DNA from: Burkholderiales bacterium
GTDB lineage: Bacteria > Pseudomonadota > Gammaproteobacteria > Burkholderiales > Burkholderiaceae_F
Length of the DNA: 64,000 nucleotides
Reading direction: 5' to 3'
NCBI GenBank assembly: GCA_020248785.1
Contig: JADCGX010000018.1
Location: forward strand, 62,001 to 126,000
The first letter of the stretch is position 1; each line of letters begins with the position of its first letter. The translations under genes were made by a program, and so were the position numbers. This document shows positions 1 to 7,800 of this stretch, piece after piece. The notes beneath the pieces are model-generated. The model was not told where the DNA came from. It did not search any database and worked only from the letters and a program-made list of their open reading frames with translations.

Positions 1-608
1 TCTGCGGGAGCGGCTTCCCTGGACACGCGGGCTCCTGAAGGAGCCCGGGACTGCCCGTCATTGTGCTCCAGTTCGTCGCTCTTCATCCCAGTCCTCTCGT
101 CCCCTCCGCGCTTACGCGGTCCTTCACTGCCTCGCCACGCCTTGCCCACACTGGGCATGTCGACGCAGCCGGCCTGTTGACGCCACGACAGCCATCGGCC
201 GCCAAGGTGCAAGGGCGCGCCCATCACCTGCCGCGCCACGGAACGAGATACGGAATCCGATTGAAAAGTGTCGGGCCGGGGCGACGTGAATGTGCGGCGA
301 GGCACCGATCGCACTGTCCGCACTGCTGACAAGGCGAGCTCAGCTGCGGTACTTCACGTACTTCGGGCCGACCACGTATTTCAGGTTCAGGAGGCGAATG
401 TGGATCCGAGGTGACCTCTCCTCGGTTACGCGCTGAGCATGTCTGCCTCGATCCGTCTCTATTGATCTGCGGCTTCAAAGTTCCTGACGCCGCATGCGGC
501 TCGCTCAGCCGCAGACCAAGGAAATAGACCCATTACCTAGGCCATCAGTCCATCTACCCCAATTGAATTTCACCCGATCCCCTGTCCGTCAAGCCGACGG
601 GAGGGGAC
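1..608. other. Gene-free leader region at the window edge
   Basis: No reading frame here looks like a gene. Short frames exist, but none has a good ribosome binding site or a recognisable product. The region holds a GC-rich hairpin at 28-47 (8-bp stem, TGAA loop, no T-run), the left copy of a 28-bp inverted repeat at 248-275, and a small hairpin at 586-600 directly before the Shine-Dalgarno sequence of the sigma-like gene. It probably carries promoters for the sigma-like gene and perhaps for a gene outside the window. Confidence 0.5.
248..275. repeat. Left copy of a 28-bp inverted repeat flanking the sigma-like gene
   Basis: The reverse complement of 248-275 matches 1200-1227 at 24 of 28 positions. 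The first 14 and last 10 bases are identical and the mismatches sit in a central 4-base block. It lies 333 bp before the sigma-like gene. It could be a mobile-element end (IS21-family ends look broadly similar) or a protein or sigma-factor binding site pointing away from the gene. No target-site duplication is visible. Confidence 0.7.
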
Positions 609-1199
609 ATGGCTCTCAAAGAAGAGCAGGGGCTAGGCAATTGGGAAATTGCCACTGCGAAAAAGCTGGTCAGTGAATACCGGCGCAAACACAGGATCCT
701 GGAGCGCGAGGAGTTCGAGGATCTGATGCAGGAGTGTCTGGCGCACTGGATCGTGGCGCGGCGGCGAATACCGCCCGAGCCAGACCCACGACCACCGGTG
801 TCGTACATGGCACAGGTACTCCGCAACAAACTCACGGACATGGTCCGAGAGCTGACCGCAGACAAGCGCGCCGGTGACCCCGGCGCGCTTTCGCTTGATG
901 CGCCGCTCGATGGCACAGAGGACGGCATCACGCTAGGCGACGTGCTGGCCGACGAGCGGGCAGACCCCGCCGCCTCGGGCGACCTGGACAGCCGGCACGC
1001 CCGCATCGATCTGGCTCGCGCGATGGCGCTGCTGACCCCGGCCCAGCAGCGTCTGTGCCAGTTGCTGGGCGAGGAGGGGCTCTCGATCAAAGAGGCTGCC
1101 GAGCGGCTCCGAATCCCGCGCGGCACGCTCTACGAGGAGATCAAGCGCATCCGCCGGATCTTCGACCAGCAGGGCCTGGGCAATTATTTGAAGGACTGA
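609..1199 (+). CDS. Sigma-70-like RNA polymerase sigma factor
   Basis: A 196-residue protein with the layout of a small sigma-70 family factor. The N-terminal part has a region-2-like helix (FEDLMQECLAHWI, about residues 36-48). The C-terminal part (about 140-190) has a region-4-like helix-turn-helix containing LTPAQQRLCQLL and SIKEAAERLRIPRGTLYEEI. A negatively charged linker separates them. The start at 609 follows a strong GGAGGGG site two to three bases away, which is tight but is the only good one. It stands alone upstream of parA and is bracketed by an inverted repeat, so a role in switching on the element's own promoters is possible. That role is inference. The fold assignment is from motif resemblance only. 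Confidence 0.7.
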   Translation: MALKEEQGLGNWEIATAKKLVSEYRRKHRILEREEFEDLMQECLAHWIVARRRIPPEPDPRPPVSYMAQVLRNKLTDMVRELTADKRAGDPGALSLDAPLDGTEDGITLGDVLADERADPAASGDLDSRHARIDLARAMALLTPAQQRLCQLLGEEGLSIKEAAERLRIPRGTLYEEIKRIRRIFDQQGLGNYLKD

Positions 1200-1227
1200 C
1201 CCGACACTTTTCAGCGCGATTCCGTAT
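1200..1227. repeat. Right copy of the 28-bp inverted repeat, upstream of parA
   Basis: Partner of 248-275. It begins one base after the stop codon of the sigma-like gene and ends 33 bases before the parA start. If it is a promoter or operator it would point toward parA, while the left copy points out of the window to the left. The two copies are therefore divergent with the sigma gene between them. Confidence 0.7.
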
Positions 1228-1260
1228 GCCTGATCACCGTCCTGATTAGGCAAGGAATCG

Positions 1261-2106
1261 ATGATCACCTTCACCATCGCGAGCACCAAGGGTGGCGTCG
1301 GCAAGACGACGCTCACCGCCAACCTGGGCGCACTGCTGGCCGACATGGGGCTGCGCGTGCTCCTGGTCGATGCCGACGTGCAGCCGTCGCTGTCGAAGTA
1401 CTTCCCGCTGTCACCCCCACAACCGGTCGCGGGGCTGACCGACGTGATCGTCCGCGGCGAGGTGGCTGCGGCGAGCATCACGCGGACGGTCTTTCCCAAC
1501 CTGCATCTGGTGGCCTCCGACGACCCGGATGGCCGGTTGCCCAACTGGCTGCTGGGGCGGATCGACCGGGGTTTCCGGCTTCGCCATGCGCTGCGTGCCG
1601 GGCTCGTTCCTTCGGCCTACGACTGCGTGCTGATCGACACACCCGGCGCCATCGGGCCGCTGCAGGATGCGGCCGTGATGGCGGCTGACGTGCTGGTGTC
1701 ACCGATCACGCCCGAGATCCTCTCGGCGCGCGAGTTCCGCGACGGCACGATGGAGCTGCTAGCCCGGCTGGAACCGGGAAGTGCGCTCGGGGCGCCGCCG
1801 GCGCCGGTGAAGGCAGTGATCTACCGGCAGGATCGCACCGCTGACGCCCGGCTGATCGTGGCCGGTATCGCGCGGGAGTTCGACCGGCCGCACGAGAGGG
1901 TCTCGCTGCTCAAGACCGTGGTGCCGCATGCCAAGGCCTACAAGGAGGCCGCGACTCTGCGTGTGCCTGTCCATCAGCACGAGCGACGCCGAGAGGGCAC
2001 GATGCCCAGCGCCTGGTCGGTGATGCACTGCCTGGCATGGGAGCTGATGCCCAGCCTGCGCGGGGTGCTGGCCGACGGACGTCGCGTCCAAGGTGTCTCA
2101 TCATGA
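1261..2106 (+). CDS. parA: ParA-family partition ATPase
   Basis: A 281-residue ParA/MinD-type P-loop ATPase. The deviant Walker A motif KGGVGKTT is at residues 10-17 and the switch/Walker A' region VLLVDADVQPSLSKYF follows at about 36-51. Walker B is near residue 122 (CVLIDTPG). Such proteins segregate plasmids or excised ICEs with a ParB partner. The start has an AGGAATCG stretch just upstream. Its stop overlaps the start of the parB-like gene (ATGA at 2103-2106), so the two are translationally coupled. This gene opens the conserved maintenance block of the element. Confidence 0.93.
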   Translation: MITFTIASTKGGVGKTTLTANLGALLADMGLRVLLVDADVQPSLSKYFPLSPPQPVAGLTDVIVRGEVAAASITRTVFPNLHLVASDDPDGRLPNWLLGRIDRGFRLRHALRAGLVPSAYDCVLIDTPGAIGPLQDAAVMAADVLVSPITPEILSAREFRDGTMELLARLEPGSALGAPPAPVKAVIYRQDRTADARLIVAGIAREFDRPHERVSLLKTVVPHAKAYKEAATLRVPVHQHERRREGTMPSAWSVMHCLAWELMPSLRGVLADGRRVQGVSS

Positions 2107-3374
2107 GCGGCGGCAAGTCGGCGCTCGATGAGCGCAGCCGCCGCGTGGCGGAGTCCCTGTCGGTCGGCAACCCGGGCAACAACGCGCGCAGCCTGCCTCC
2201 ACAGGCCGGGCCGCTCGTCGAATGCCAGATCGAACTCGGCATCGAGGAGATCCGCCCCTACGAGCACAACCCGCGCCGCACCCGCAACGCGAAGTTCGAG
2301 GACATCAAGGAGTCGATCCGCGCCTGCGGGCTGCGAAGCCCGATCACCGTGACGCAGCGGCCTGGCGAGGCGCACTACATCGTCGAGTCCGGCGGCAATA
2401 CCCGGCTGCTGGCCCTGCGGCAACTCTGGGCAGAGACCAAGGATCCGCGGTTCCGTCGCCTGGTGGTGCTGTTCCGCCCATGGCGGTCGGAGACACAGGT
2501 GCTCACCGCCCACCTGATCGAGAACGAACAGCGCGGCGACATGAGGTTCTGGGACCGCGCCACCGGGATCGTGGCGCTGAAGACCCGGCTGGAGGCCGAG
2601 CAGGGCAGGGTGTTGACCCTGCGCCCGCTGGAGGACGCCCTGCATGGCCTTGGGCTGGCGGTAAACACCGCCACGCTGGCGCTCTACCTGTATGCGACCG
2701 ACCGCTTGCGCGCGCTCGGCGAGGTGGTACCCGACCTGGCAGGGCTGGATGTGAAGACACTGCAGCCGCGCTTGAACGCGCTGCGGCGCTACGCCCATGC
2801 GCGGGCCGGCATCTCGGAGGACGCGCTGTATGGAAAGGTCTTCGAACCCGTCTTCCGGACGATGGCCGGTTCGTTCTCGGTCAAGGCCACGGTAGATGGT
2901 TGCGAACTGGCGCTGGCGCGGCGACTCGGCGAGCCGGTCGAAGTCTTGCGGCAAGCCATGTCTTCCGGGGCAGCGAGGCCGGAGCGCGCCCTGCCGCGCG
3001 AGGAGGGCGAGCAGCGATCCGACCGCACCCTTGGCCCGGCCGTCGATGGTCCGGCCGCCGCCATTGTGGACTTCGCCCGTAAGGCGGGCATCGATGCCGA
3101 GATTGCGCGCGATCCGGCGGCCGTCCTCGGCTGCCGCCTGCTCCCACTGCCGGAGTCGCAGAACGCCGATGCGGTGAGGCGTCGTGCGTGGTCGGCGCTG
3201 GCCTTTCTGATCGAGCCTGATCGGAAGCCACCACCTTCGGACCCGCCGCCACCACCACCGCCTGAGTTCATCCGGTGGCTCGCCGACCCTGAGGACGAGA
3301 CCGCTGCCGCCTTCCTGGCGCTGCTCGCCGCGCTTCGGCAGTCGCGATCGGTACCTGCTGGGGAGGCCACCTGA
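2103..3374 (+). CDS. ParB-like nuclease/partition protein of ICE type
   Basis: A 423-residue protein with an N-terminal ParB/Srx-like domain at about residues 40-160. It shows the ParB-type stretches ELGIEEIRPYEHNPR, ESIRACGLRSPITV and LIENEQRGDM. The long C-terminal half carries a proline-rich segment near residues 375-390 and has no recognised fold. The ATG at 2103 is chosen because it overlaps the parA stop and gives the usual start of such proteins; the frame is open further upstream without a credible site. Length and context match the ParB-family proteins of PFGI-1-like integrating elements. Its stop overlaps the next start at 3374. Confidence 0.85.
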   Translation: MSGGKSALDERSRRVAESLSVGNPGNNARSLPPQAGPLVECQIELGIEEIRPYEHNPRRTRNAKFEDIKESIRACGLRSPITVTQRPGEAHYIVESGGNTRLLALRQLWAETKDPRFRRLVVLFRPWRSETQVLTAHLIENEQRGDMRFWDRATGIVALKTRLEAEQGRVLTLRPLEDALHGLGLAVNTATLALYLYATDRLRALGEVVPDLAGLDVKTLQPRLNALRRYAHARAGISEDALYGKVFEPVFRTMAGSFSVKATVDGCELALARRLGEPVEVLRQAMSSGAARPERALPREEGEQRSDRTLGPAVDGPAAAIVDFARKAGIDAEIARDPAAVLGCRLLPLPESQNADAVRRRAWSALAFLIEPDRKPPPSDPPPPPPPEFIRWLADPEDETAAAFLALLAALRQSRSVPAGEAT

Positions 3375-3916
3375 TGCTGCCGCTGCTCGACACGCAGGTA
3401 CGTCTCGTCCTGCTCAACCACGTCACGGTACGCCTCGCCGGTGCCGGGCCGGAGGAGCTCAGTGCTGCCGGCCTGGCCGGCGAAATGCTCGACAGCCTCA
3501 GGCGACTCTCCGCGACCGACCTCAACCGCCTCGCCTCGATGCGCAGCGTCAAGATCGAGGTGGCCGTCGACGGCGACGCCTTGCAGGCCGGTCTGCGCAT
3601 CGTGTCGCTGGTCAATGAAGCCCATACGCTTCAGACCTACTTCATTCGACATGGCGCATCCACGGCGCTGATGGCGCGCCTCTTCAAGGTCCGGCGCAAG
3701 CTGACCCTGCGTCTGCGCCGTGAACTCGGCGTGCACCGCCCATCGGGCCGGGTCTCGCTTCCCGACCATGCCACGCGCGAGCGCATCTACCTGGCATGGC
3801 GTGCGATCGGTGAGCCCGCCCCGCGAGCGCGTTACTACCAGCTGCACCAGGCCTTCCCGCATCTGCCCATCGCCGTGCTGGAAGTGGTGATCCGCGACTT
3901 CGAGGCGATGGCATGA
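3374..3916 (+). CDS. DUF2857-like conserved ICE protein
   Basis: A 180-residue protein lying between the parB-like gene and the replication genes and overlapping both by one to four bases. Its position and a C-terminal helical region with FKVRRKLTLRLRRELGV and RARYYQLHQAFPHLPI fit the DUF2857-type proteins found in the same place in PFGI-1-like ICEs. It looks soluble, with no signal peptide or membrane segment. The function is not known. A DNA-binding role is plausible from the basic helices at about 108-125, but this is inference. Confidence 0.7.
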   Translation: MLPLLDTQVRLVLLNHVTVRLAGAGPEELSAAGLAGEMLDSLRRLSATDLNRLASMRSVKIEVAVDGDALQAGLRIVSLVNEAHTLQTYFIRHGASTALMARLFKVRRKLTLRLRRELGVHRPSGRVSLPDHATRERIYLAWRAIGEPAPRARYYQLHQAFPHLPIAVLEVVIRDFEAMA

Positions 3917-4287
3917 ACGCCCGCGCCGAAGCCCTGGGGATCACCCCGGACCTGCTGCTCGACGTCTTCGACACACCGGTCACCTTTCACCGCTGTCTGG
4001 TGCCGGTGGCGGGTGGGGTGCACGCCGCGCTGCTTCTGTCGCACGCGATCTGGACCACGCAGTCGCTCGACGCGGATGCCGACGGCTGGTTCCTGAAGTC
4101 GCAGGAGCAGTGGGCCGAGGAGACGGGCCTGTCGCGCTGGGAGCAGGAGACCGCACGGCGAGCGCTGCGGGAGGCCGGTCTGCTGGAGGAGCGCCGGGTC
4201 GGCATGCCCGCCCGGCTGTGGTTCCGAGTGCGTGCTTCAGCGGTCTGGTCTGCATTGAAGGCGCATGCAGGAAGGTCTCGGCGATGA
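3913..4287 (+). CDS. Small winged-helix protein, paralogue of the next gene
   Basis: A 124-residue protein made of one copy of a winged-helix-like domain. The unit starts with FHRCLVPVAGGVHAALLLSH, continues through DGWFLKSQEQWAEETGLSRWEQ and ends with EERRVGMPARLWFRV. The same unit occurs twice in the downstream replication-initiator-like protein, so this gene is a single-domain paralogue. Such domains usually bind DNA at iterons or operators. It overlaps the DUF2857-like gene by four bases and the next gene by 23 bases, which indicates tight coupling. A role as an auxiliary origin-binding protein or a copy-number regulator is inferred. Confidence 0.75.
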   Translation: MNARAEALGITPDLLLDVFDTPVTFHRCLVPVAGGVHAALLLSHAIWTTQSLDADADGWFLKSQEQWAEETGLSRWEQETARRALREAGLLEERRVGMPARLWFRVRASAVWSALKAHAGRSRR

Positions 4288-5755
4288 GGCTGCCGACATG
4301 ACGGCGCCGGGCAGCCCTGAAACCTCGCCAGAGCGCTTCGATGCCGCCGGGGAAGGGCAGACCCCCGCCGACACGGCGAGCGCGCTTCTGACCACGCTCT
4401 GGCCGCTCCTGGGCCGTCACATCGCCTTCCACCGCCGGCTGGTCGACCTCACCGGCAACGTGAAGGCAGCCTTGCTGCTGTCGCAGGCGGTGTACTGGAC
4501 CCGGCACGGCCGCGACATCGCGCAGCGCGACGGCTGGTTCCACAAGACCGCCGAGCAGTGGGAGCTTGAGCTCGGACTGTCTTCCCGCGAGCAGACGAGT
4601 GCCCGCGAGTTGCTGCGCGCCCGGGTGTTGCTCGAAGAGCAGCGCCTCGGCCTGCCCGCCCGGATGCACTTCCGCCTCAACCTGGAGGTGCTCGGTCGTC
4701 GGCTCGCCGAACGTGTGGACGCCCGGCTTCTGACCGCCCCCGGCACCGACTGGCATGACCGGATGCTGATCGCCGAGCTGCTGGGCCCGGCGGTGGCCTT
4801 CCATCGCGCCCTCGCGGCGGTCGCCGGCGGCATCCACGGCGGGTTGCTGTTGTCGCGTGCGCTGCACCTCACCCGGCTTCAGGCGCGGCGCCAGCGCGAC
4901 CTCTGGATCGCCGACTCGGCCGCCCACTGGTTCGAGGAACTGGGGCTGTCGCGGCGGGAGCAGGAGGCCGCCCGACGCGACCTGCTGCAGATCGGCGTGT
5001 GGGAGGAACGGATGGCGGGCATGCCGTCGAGCCTCTTTGCACGGGTGCGGCTCGAGGTTCTGATGGCGCTGCTCGGTGGCCGTTCCGACAGCCTGCTGGC
5101 AGTTCCGGCGGGTTCCGCTGCAGTCCGCGGCAACACCACAGACAGCGTGTCACGAAACGTCGAAACAAGAGTGCGGCATTCCCACAGTCTTGTTTCGACG
5201 AAACCGCCAGGCTTGATTCGACGAAACCGCCATCAGTGTTCCGACGAAACCGCCATCCCCCATAAAGAACAGAGTACAGGTGGTTCACTACAACCACAGA
5301 ACACTGTGTCACCGCTGGCCGGGGAGCCACCTCTCTCGGCGGCCGTGGGTGGTGGTGAAGCACTGATCTTCCCGAATCGGCTGCTGCCCCAGGAGCGAGA
5401 CGCAGCCCAGCGGCTGCTGGGCCAGGTGGCTGGCCAGCACCAGGCGCTCCTCGACGAACTCGCCGGCCGGCTGCAGACCGAGCGGGTGCGCAGCCCGGTC
5501 GCCTACCTGCGCGGTCTGATCCACCGGGCCGCGGCGGGCCAGTTCGTGCCGGAGCTGGCGCCCCGCATTGCCGCCGAGCGCGATCGCCTCCACCGGGAAG
5601 CCGAAGCGCGCCGGGCGCAGGACGCCGAAGAACGCCGGCTCGCCGCCGAGCGCGCAACCCCCGAGTACCAGGCGCGCGAGCGTGAGCGCAAGCAGCGCAT
5701 CAGCGAACTGCTGAGCGACATGCGGCGCCGCATCGGCACACCGCCCGGGCGGTGA
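4265..5755 (+). CDS. Replication-initiator-like protein (STY4528 type) with two winged-helix repeats
   Basis: A 496-residue protein with two tandem winged-helix-like units at about residues 57-150 and 178-275. They show FHRRLVDLTGNVKAALLLSQ, DGWFHKTAEQWELELGLSSR and FHRALAAVAGGIHGGLLLSR. A Ser/Thr-rich, low-complexity linker follows (about 285-365), then a charged helical C-terminus rich in Arg and Glu. The arrangement resembles the pathogenicity-island replication proteins typified by Salmonella STY4528. An ATG at 4298 is an alternative start. The linker-coding DNA carries three direct repeats with a 23-bp period and an AT-richer stretch, so the gene may contain its own origin. The stop overlaps a possible GTG start of the next frame. 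Confidence 0.75.
   Translation: MQEGLGDEAADMTAPGSPETSPERFDAAGEGQTPADTASALLTTLWPLLGRHIAFHRRLVDLTGNVKAALLLSQAVYWTRHGRDIAQRDGWFHKTAEQWELELGLSSREQTSARELLRARVLLEEQRLGLPARMHFRLNLEVLGRRLAERVDARLLTAPGTDWHDRMLIAELLGPAVAFHRALAAVAGGIHGGLLLSRALHLTRLQARRQRDLWIADSAAHWFEELGLSRREQEAARRDLLQIGVWEERMAGMPSSLFARVRLEVLMALLGGRSDSLLAVPAGSAAVRGNTTDSVSRNVETRVRHSHSLVSTKPPGLIRRNRHQCSDETAIPHKEQSTGGSLQPQNTVSPLAGEPPLSAAVGGGEALIFPNRLLPQERDAAQRLLGQVAGQHQALLDELAGRLQTERVRSPVAYLRGLIHRAAAGQFVPELAPRIAAERDRLHREAEARRAQDAEERRLAAERATPEYQARERERKQRISELLSDMRRRIGTPPGR
5194..5255 (+). repeat. Three iteron-like direct repeats inside the replication gene
   Basis: Three copies of the 16-mer TTCGACGAAACCGCCA start at 5194, 5217 and 5240 (the third has TCC in place of TTC). 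The 23-bp spacing is not a multiple of three, so the copies are read in different frames. They are therefore unlikely to be conserved for the protein. The first copy lies in the palindrome GTTTCGACGAAAC at 5192-5204. Two further CGAAAC cores lie upstream at 5153 and 5161. Directly downstream, 5256-5300 is AT-richer and has a small hairpin at 5280-5297. This is the usual look of an iteron origin. Confidence 0.65.
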
Positions 5756-5835
5756 TGCCTGCCGCGGCACGCCCCTCATCCAGCAACGCCAGTCGCGCCC
5801 CTGTTCCCGCAACCGCAAGCCCTGAGGACCACACC

Positions 5836-6750
5836 ATGCCCACCGAAGACCTTCGAACCACCGTCGGCGCCGACATCGCAACGAGCGCGAAGCCAGCAGG
5901 CGAACCCGCCCCGGAATCCCTTGGGAGCGGCAAAGCGCCCACCAGCACGCGCAGCCGCAACCGGAGCGCCATCGGCCGGCTGGACGAGCAGACGCCCGAC
6001 GTGATGACGCTGCACACCCGCGAGGCCTGGCAGATGTTCACCGGCCGAAGCGCCGACGCCAGCGGCCAGACGCCGGCCATCCCGGGCGGCCGGCGCTGTG
6101 CTGCCGTGTTGCGGGCGATCTGGGCGCTCTCCGCGCGCGACAACCCCTACGCCGACTGGATCCTGATTCGCGTCACCCAGCGCCTGGGGGAGATCCGTGC
6201 GCAGATGTCCCGGACCATCGAGGCGCGGGAGGCAGAGCTGGAGCGACTGCGCAGCCGGGGTCTGAGCCTGTCCGTGCTCGCTTCCACCCGGCCGGTGACG
6301 GTGGAGCTGGGTTTCCGCAGCCCCTATGGCTACGCCACCGCCGAAGCGATCGTCGAGTTCGACTACCACGTGCGCCTGGTGCAGACGCTGATGCTCAAGG
6401 ACCGGTTGAGCGACGAGGCGGGACGGGAGGCGATCCGGGAGATCGGCCGGGGACTGCGCGCCCTGTTCCTGGAGCCTATCCGTTGGGAGCGGGCGTTGAT
6501 GCGCGAGGAGATGTTGCCGCTGTCCCGGGCGGACTTCCTGCCTGGCGCCGGCGAGGCCGCACGGGTGCGGGTGCATGCGGCCGTGACCCTGTTCGGCGAG
6601 GTGCCGCGAGCGGTCTTCACTGGCGAGGAGGCGCCGCGACACACCCAGCGACGCGTCACGCCCACGGCGGCGGAACTCCGCCTGCTGCGCGAAGCATCGT
6701 TGAGCCCAGTGGCCGAACCGTCGCTGCCGGCCGAAGGGCAACTGCTGTGA
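5836..6750 (+). CDS. TIGR03761-like integrating conjugative element protein (PFL_4669 family)
   Basis: A 304-residue soluble protein. The ATG at 5836 is preferred because GAGGA lies at 5824-5828. The frame is also open back to a GTG at 5752 that overlaps the previous stop. The core has RSRNRSAIGRLDEQTPDVMTL, REAWQMFTGR, DNPYADWILIRVTQRL and GYATAEAIVEFDYHVRLVQT, which fit the family of ICE proteins called PFL_4669 (TIGR03761, DUF1845/AcaB-like). It sits in the expected place between the replication gene and the SSB-like gene. The molecular function is unknown. Its stop overlaps the next gene. Confidence 0.8.
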   Translation: MPTEDLRTTVGADIATSAKPAGEPAPESLGSGKAPTSTRSRNRSAIGRLDEQTPDVMTLHTREAWQMFTGRSADASGQTPAIPGGRRCAAVLRAIWALSARDNPYADWILIRVTQRLGEIRAQMSRTIEAREAELERLRSRGLSLSVLASTRPVTVELGFRSPYGYATAEAIVEFDYHVRLVQTLMLKDRLSDEAGREAIREIGRGLRALFLEPIRWERALMREEMLPLSRADFLPGAGEAARVRVHAAVTLFGEVPRAVFTGEEAPRHTQRRVTPTAAELRLLREASLSPVAEPSLPAEGQLL

Positions 6751-7088
6751 GGGCCGACCTGAATCGAGCGTCGAGCGACCCGCAGCTCGATGCAGCGCAG
6801 TGGCGGATGCTCTGCGCGATCGCCCGGGACGTCGTCGCTGCCGCGCGGTCCCACGGATCGGAGACCGCGCACTTCCGCGGCTACCGCGTCGCCGCCCGGC
6901 GGATCGAGACAGGTAGTTCGCCTGCCATCGAGGTCACGGTCAGCCTACCGCTGGCCGCAGCCTCCGGCCTTCAGGTCGCTGTCCGCACTGAGGTTGCGCT
7001 TCCCTTCGAAGCCGGAACAGCATCGGTCATCGCGTGGCGTTGCGCCTGTGGGCGTGCGGTCTGCGCAGAGGGTCCTTCCGCTGGCTGA
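6747..7088 (+). CDS. Small hypothetical ICE protein
   Basis: A 113-residue protein starting at a GTG that overlaps the previous TGA (GTGA at 6747-6750), so it is probably coupled to the TIGR03761-like gene. It has no signal peptide or membrane helix. The C-terminus contains WRCACGRAVCAEG, a possible CxC...C metal site without a second pair. I do not recognise the family. Positionally it replaces DUF3158-type genes of related elements, but it is shorter than those. A palindromic repeat (7079-7105) covers its last codons. Confidence 0.55.
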   Translation: MRADLNRASSDPQLDAAQWRMLCAIARDVVAAARSHGSETAHFRGYRVAARRIETGSSPAIEVTVSLPLAAASGLQVAVRTEVALPFEAGTASVIAWRCACGRAVCAEGPSAG

Positions 7089-7105
7089 GTCAGCCCGATT
7101 GATGC
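7079..7105 (-). repeat. 27-bp dispersed repeat, copy A (inverted relative to copy B)
   Basis: The reverse complement of 7079-7105 matches 18858-18884 at 26 of 27 positions. The core GGCTGAGTCAGCC is itself palindromic. Copy A covers the end of the small gene at 6747-7088. A GATGCG...CGCATC hairpin follows at about 7100-7117. Confidence 0.75.
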
Positions 7106-7129
7106 GCGTAACGCATCGCCCGAATCCGG

Positions 7130-7262
7130 TCAGATCTCCTGAAAACCGGGAGCCGCAAGGCTCGGAGATGTCGTGAGTTGCTTCAACCCAGCCGGGGAGT
7201 TCCGTCCCCGAGCAGGGGGTGGTCTTCCCATTCCTTGTGTTCCATGTCCATAGGAGGCCATC
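7130..7262 (+). promoter_or_regulatory. Structured leader of the SSB-like gene
   Basis: Three helices can be drawn. First is a stem-loop at 7134-7169, closed by ATCTCC/GGAGAT with an inner AGCC-GCAA-GGCT hairpin. Second is a double stem: outer ACCC 7186-7189 with GGGT 7217-7220, inner CGGGGA 7193-7198 with TCCCCG 7205-7210. Third, GGTCTTCC 7221-7228 can pair with the Shine-Dalgarno GGAGGCC at 7253-7259. The double stem recurs before radC and the DUF932 gene. This may be a regulatory RNA comparable to the radC or STAXI motifs described for such genes. Confidence 0.5.
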
Positions 7263-7700
7263 ATGTCCGAGTCCACTCAAGCCAACAGCGCGTCGTTCTT
7301 CAACCTGCATGTCGAGGGCGTCGGTTATCTCAACCGCGTCCGCGTCATCAAGCCGAAGAAGGGTCAGGAGTTCCTGGCCTGCACCGTCTCCGCCCTGCGC
7401 GGAAGCGATGCCGATGTCAGCTATACGAAGTTCGACTGCCGTGTCAGCGGTGCTGACGCCCAGAGCGTCGTCAAGCGCCTGGAGGCCGCCGTCGCCGCCG
7501 AGAAGGCGGTGATCATCGGTTTCCGGATCGCCGACATCTACCCCGAGCTGTTCACCTTCGAGAAGGGTGATCGCAAGGGGCAGCCCGGTGTCGCCATCAA
7601 GGGGCGGCTGCTGCGCATCAAGTTCGCCAAGGTCAATGGCGTGTCGATCGATGTGCCGCAACCCGCTCGCCCGATGGAGCGTGAAGACGTGCCGTTCTGA
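7263..7700 (+). CDS. DUF3577/STY4534-type SSB-like replication protein
   Basis: A 145-residue protein that fits the DUF3577 (STY4534) family of ICE replication proteins, which are thought to act like single-strand binding proteins. Diagnostic stretches are [34 protein letters not shown] and a C-terminal [13 protein letters not shown], consistent with an OB-fold beta barrel. It ends in an acidic tip EREDVPF, which resembles the protein-interaction tail of SSB. The ATG follows a good AGGAGG site at 7252-7257. It is the first of three genes (SSB-like, radC, DUF932) that each have a hairpin-rich leader. Confidence 0.85.
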   Translation: MSESTQANSASFFNLHVEGVGYLNRVRVIKPKKGQEFLACTVSALRGSDADVSYTKFDCRVSGADAQSVVKRLEAAVAAEKAVIIGFRIADIYPELFTFEKGDRKGQPGVAIKGRLLRIKFAKVNGVSIDVPQPARPMEREDVPF

Positions 7701-7734
7701 GCCGTGCCGACCGTCTGATCGTCGTTTCTTCATC

Positions 7735-7800
7735 CACCCCCTGGGGAGTTTCCTCCCCTCGGGGCGGAGCTCTCCGGATCGGTTCCATCAGGAGAGTTCC
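7735..7800 (+). promoter_or_regulatory. Structured leader of radC with sequestered ribosome site
   Basis: An outer CCCC 7737-7740 / GGGG 7761-7764 stem encloses GGGGAG 7743-7748 / CTCCCC 7753-7758 with a TTTC loop. It is the same double-stem plan as in the leaders at 7186-7220 and 8483-8520. A second hairpin pairs GAGCTCTCC (7767-7775) with GGAGAGTTC (7791-7799, 8 of 9 pairs) and would hide the radC Shine-Dalgarno sequence. This suggests translational control. Confidence 0.5.

Noticed and set aside
224..478. Minus-strand frame with a CQQCGQCDRC cluster that looked like a zinc-binding protein
   Set aside because: No ribosome site, unlikely composition otherwise, and it covers the left inverted repeat. 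Probably chance.
1974..2954. Long minus-strand open frame opposite parA and the parB-like gene
   Set aside because: Arg/Gln/His-rich composition typical of an antisense frame in GC-rich DNA; the plus-strand genes are well supported.
5194..5255. The three repeats as a CRISPR array
   Set aside because: Only 16-bp repeats with 7-bp spacers, inside a gene; no cas genes. The pattern fits iterons.
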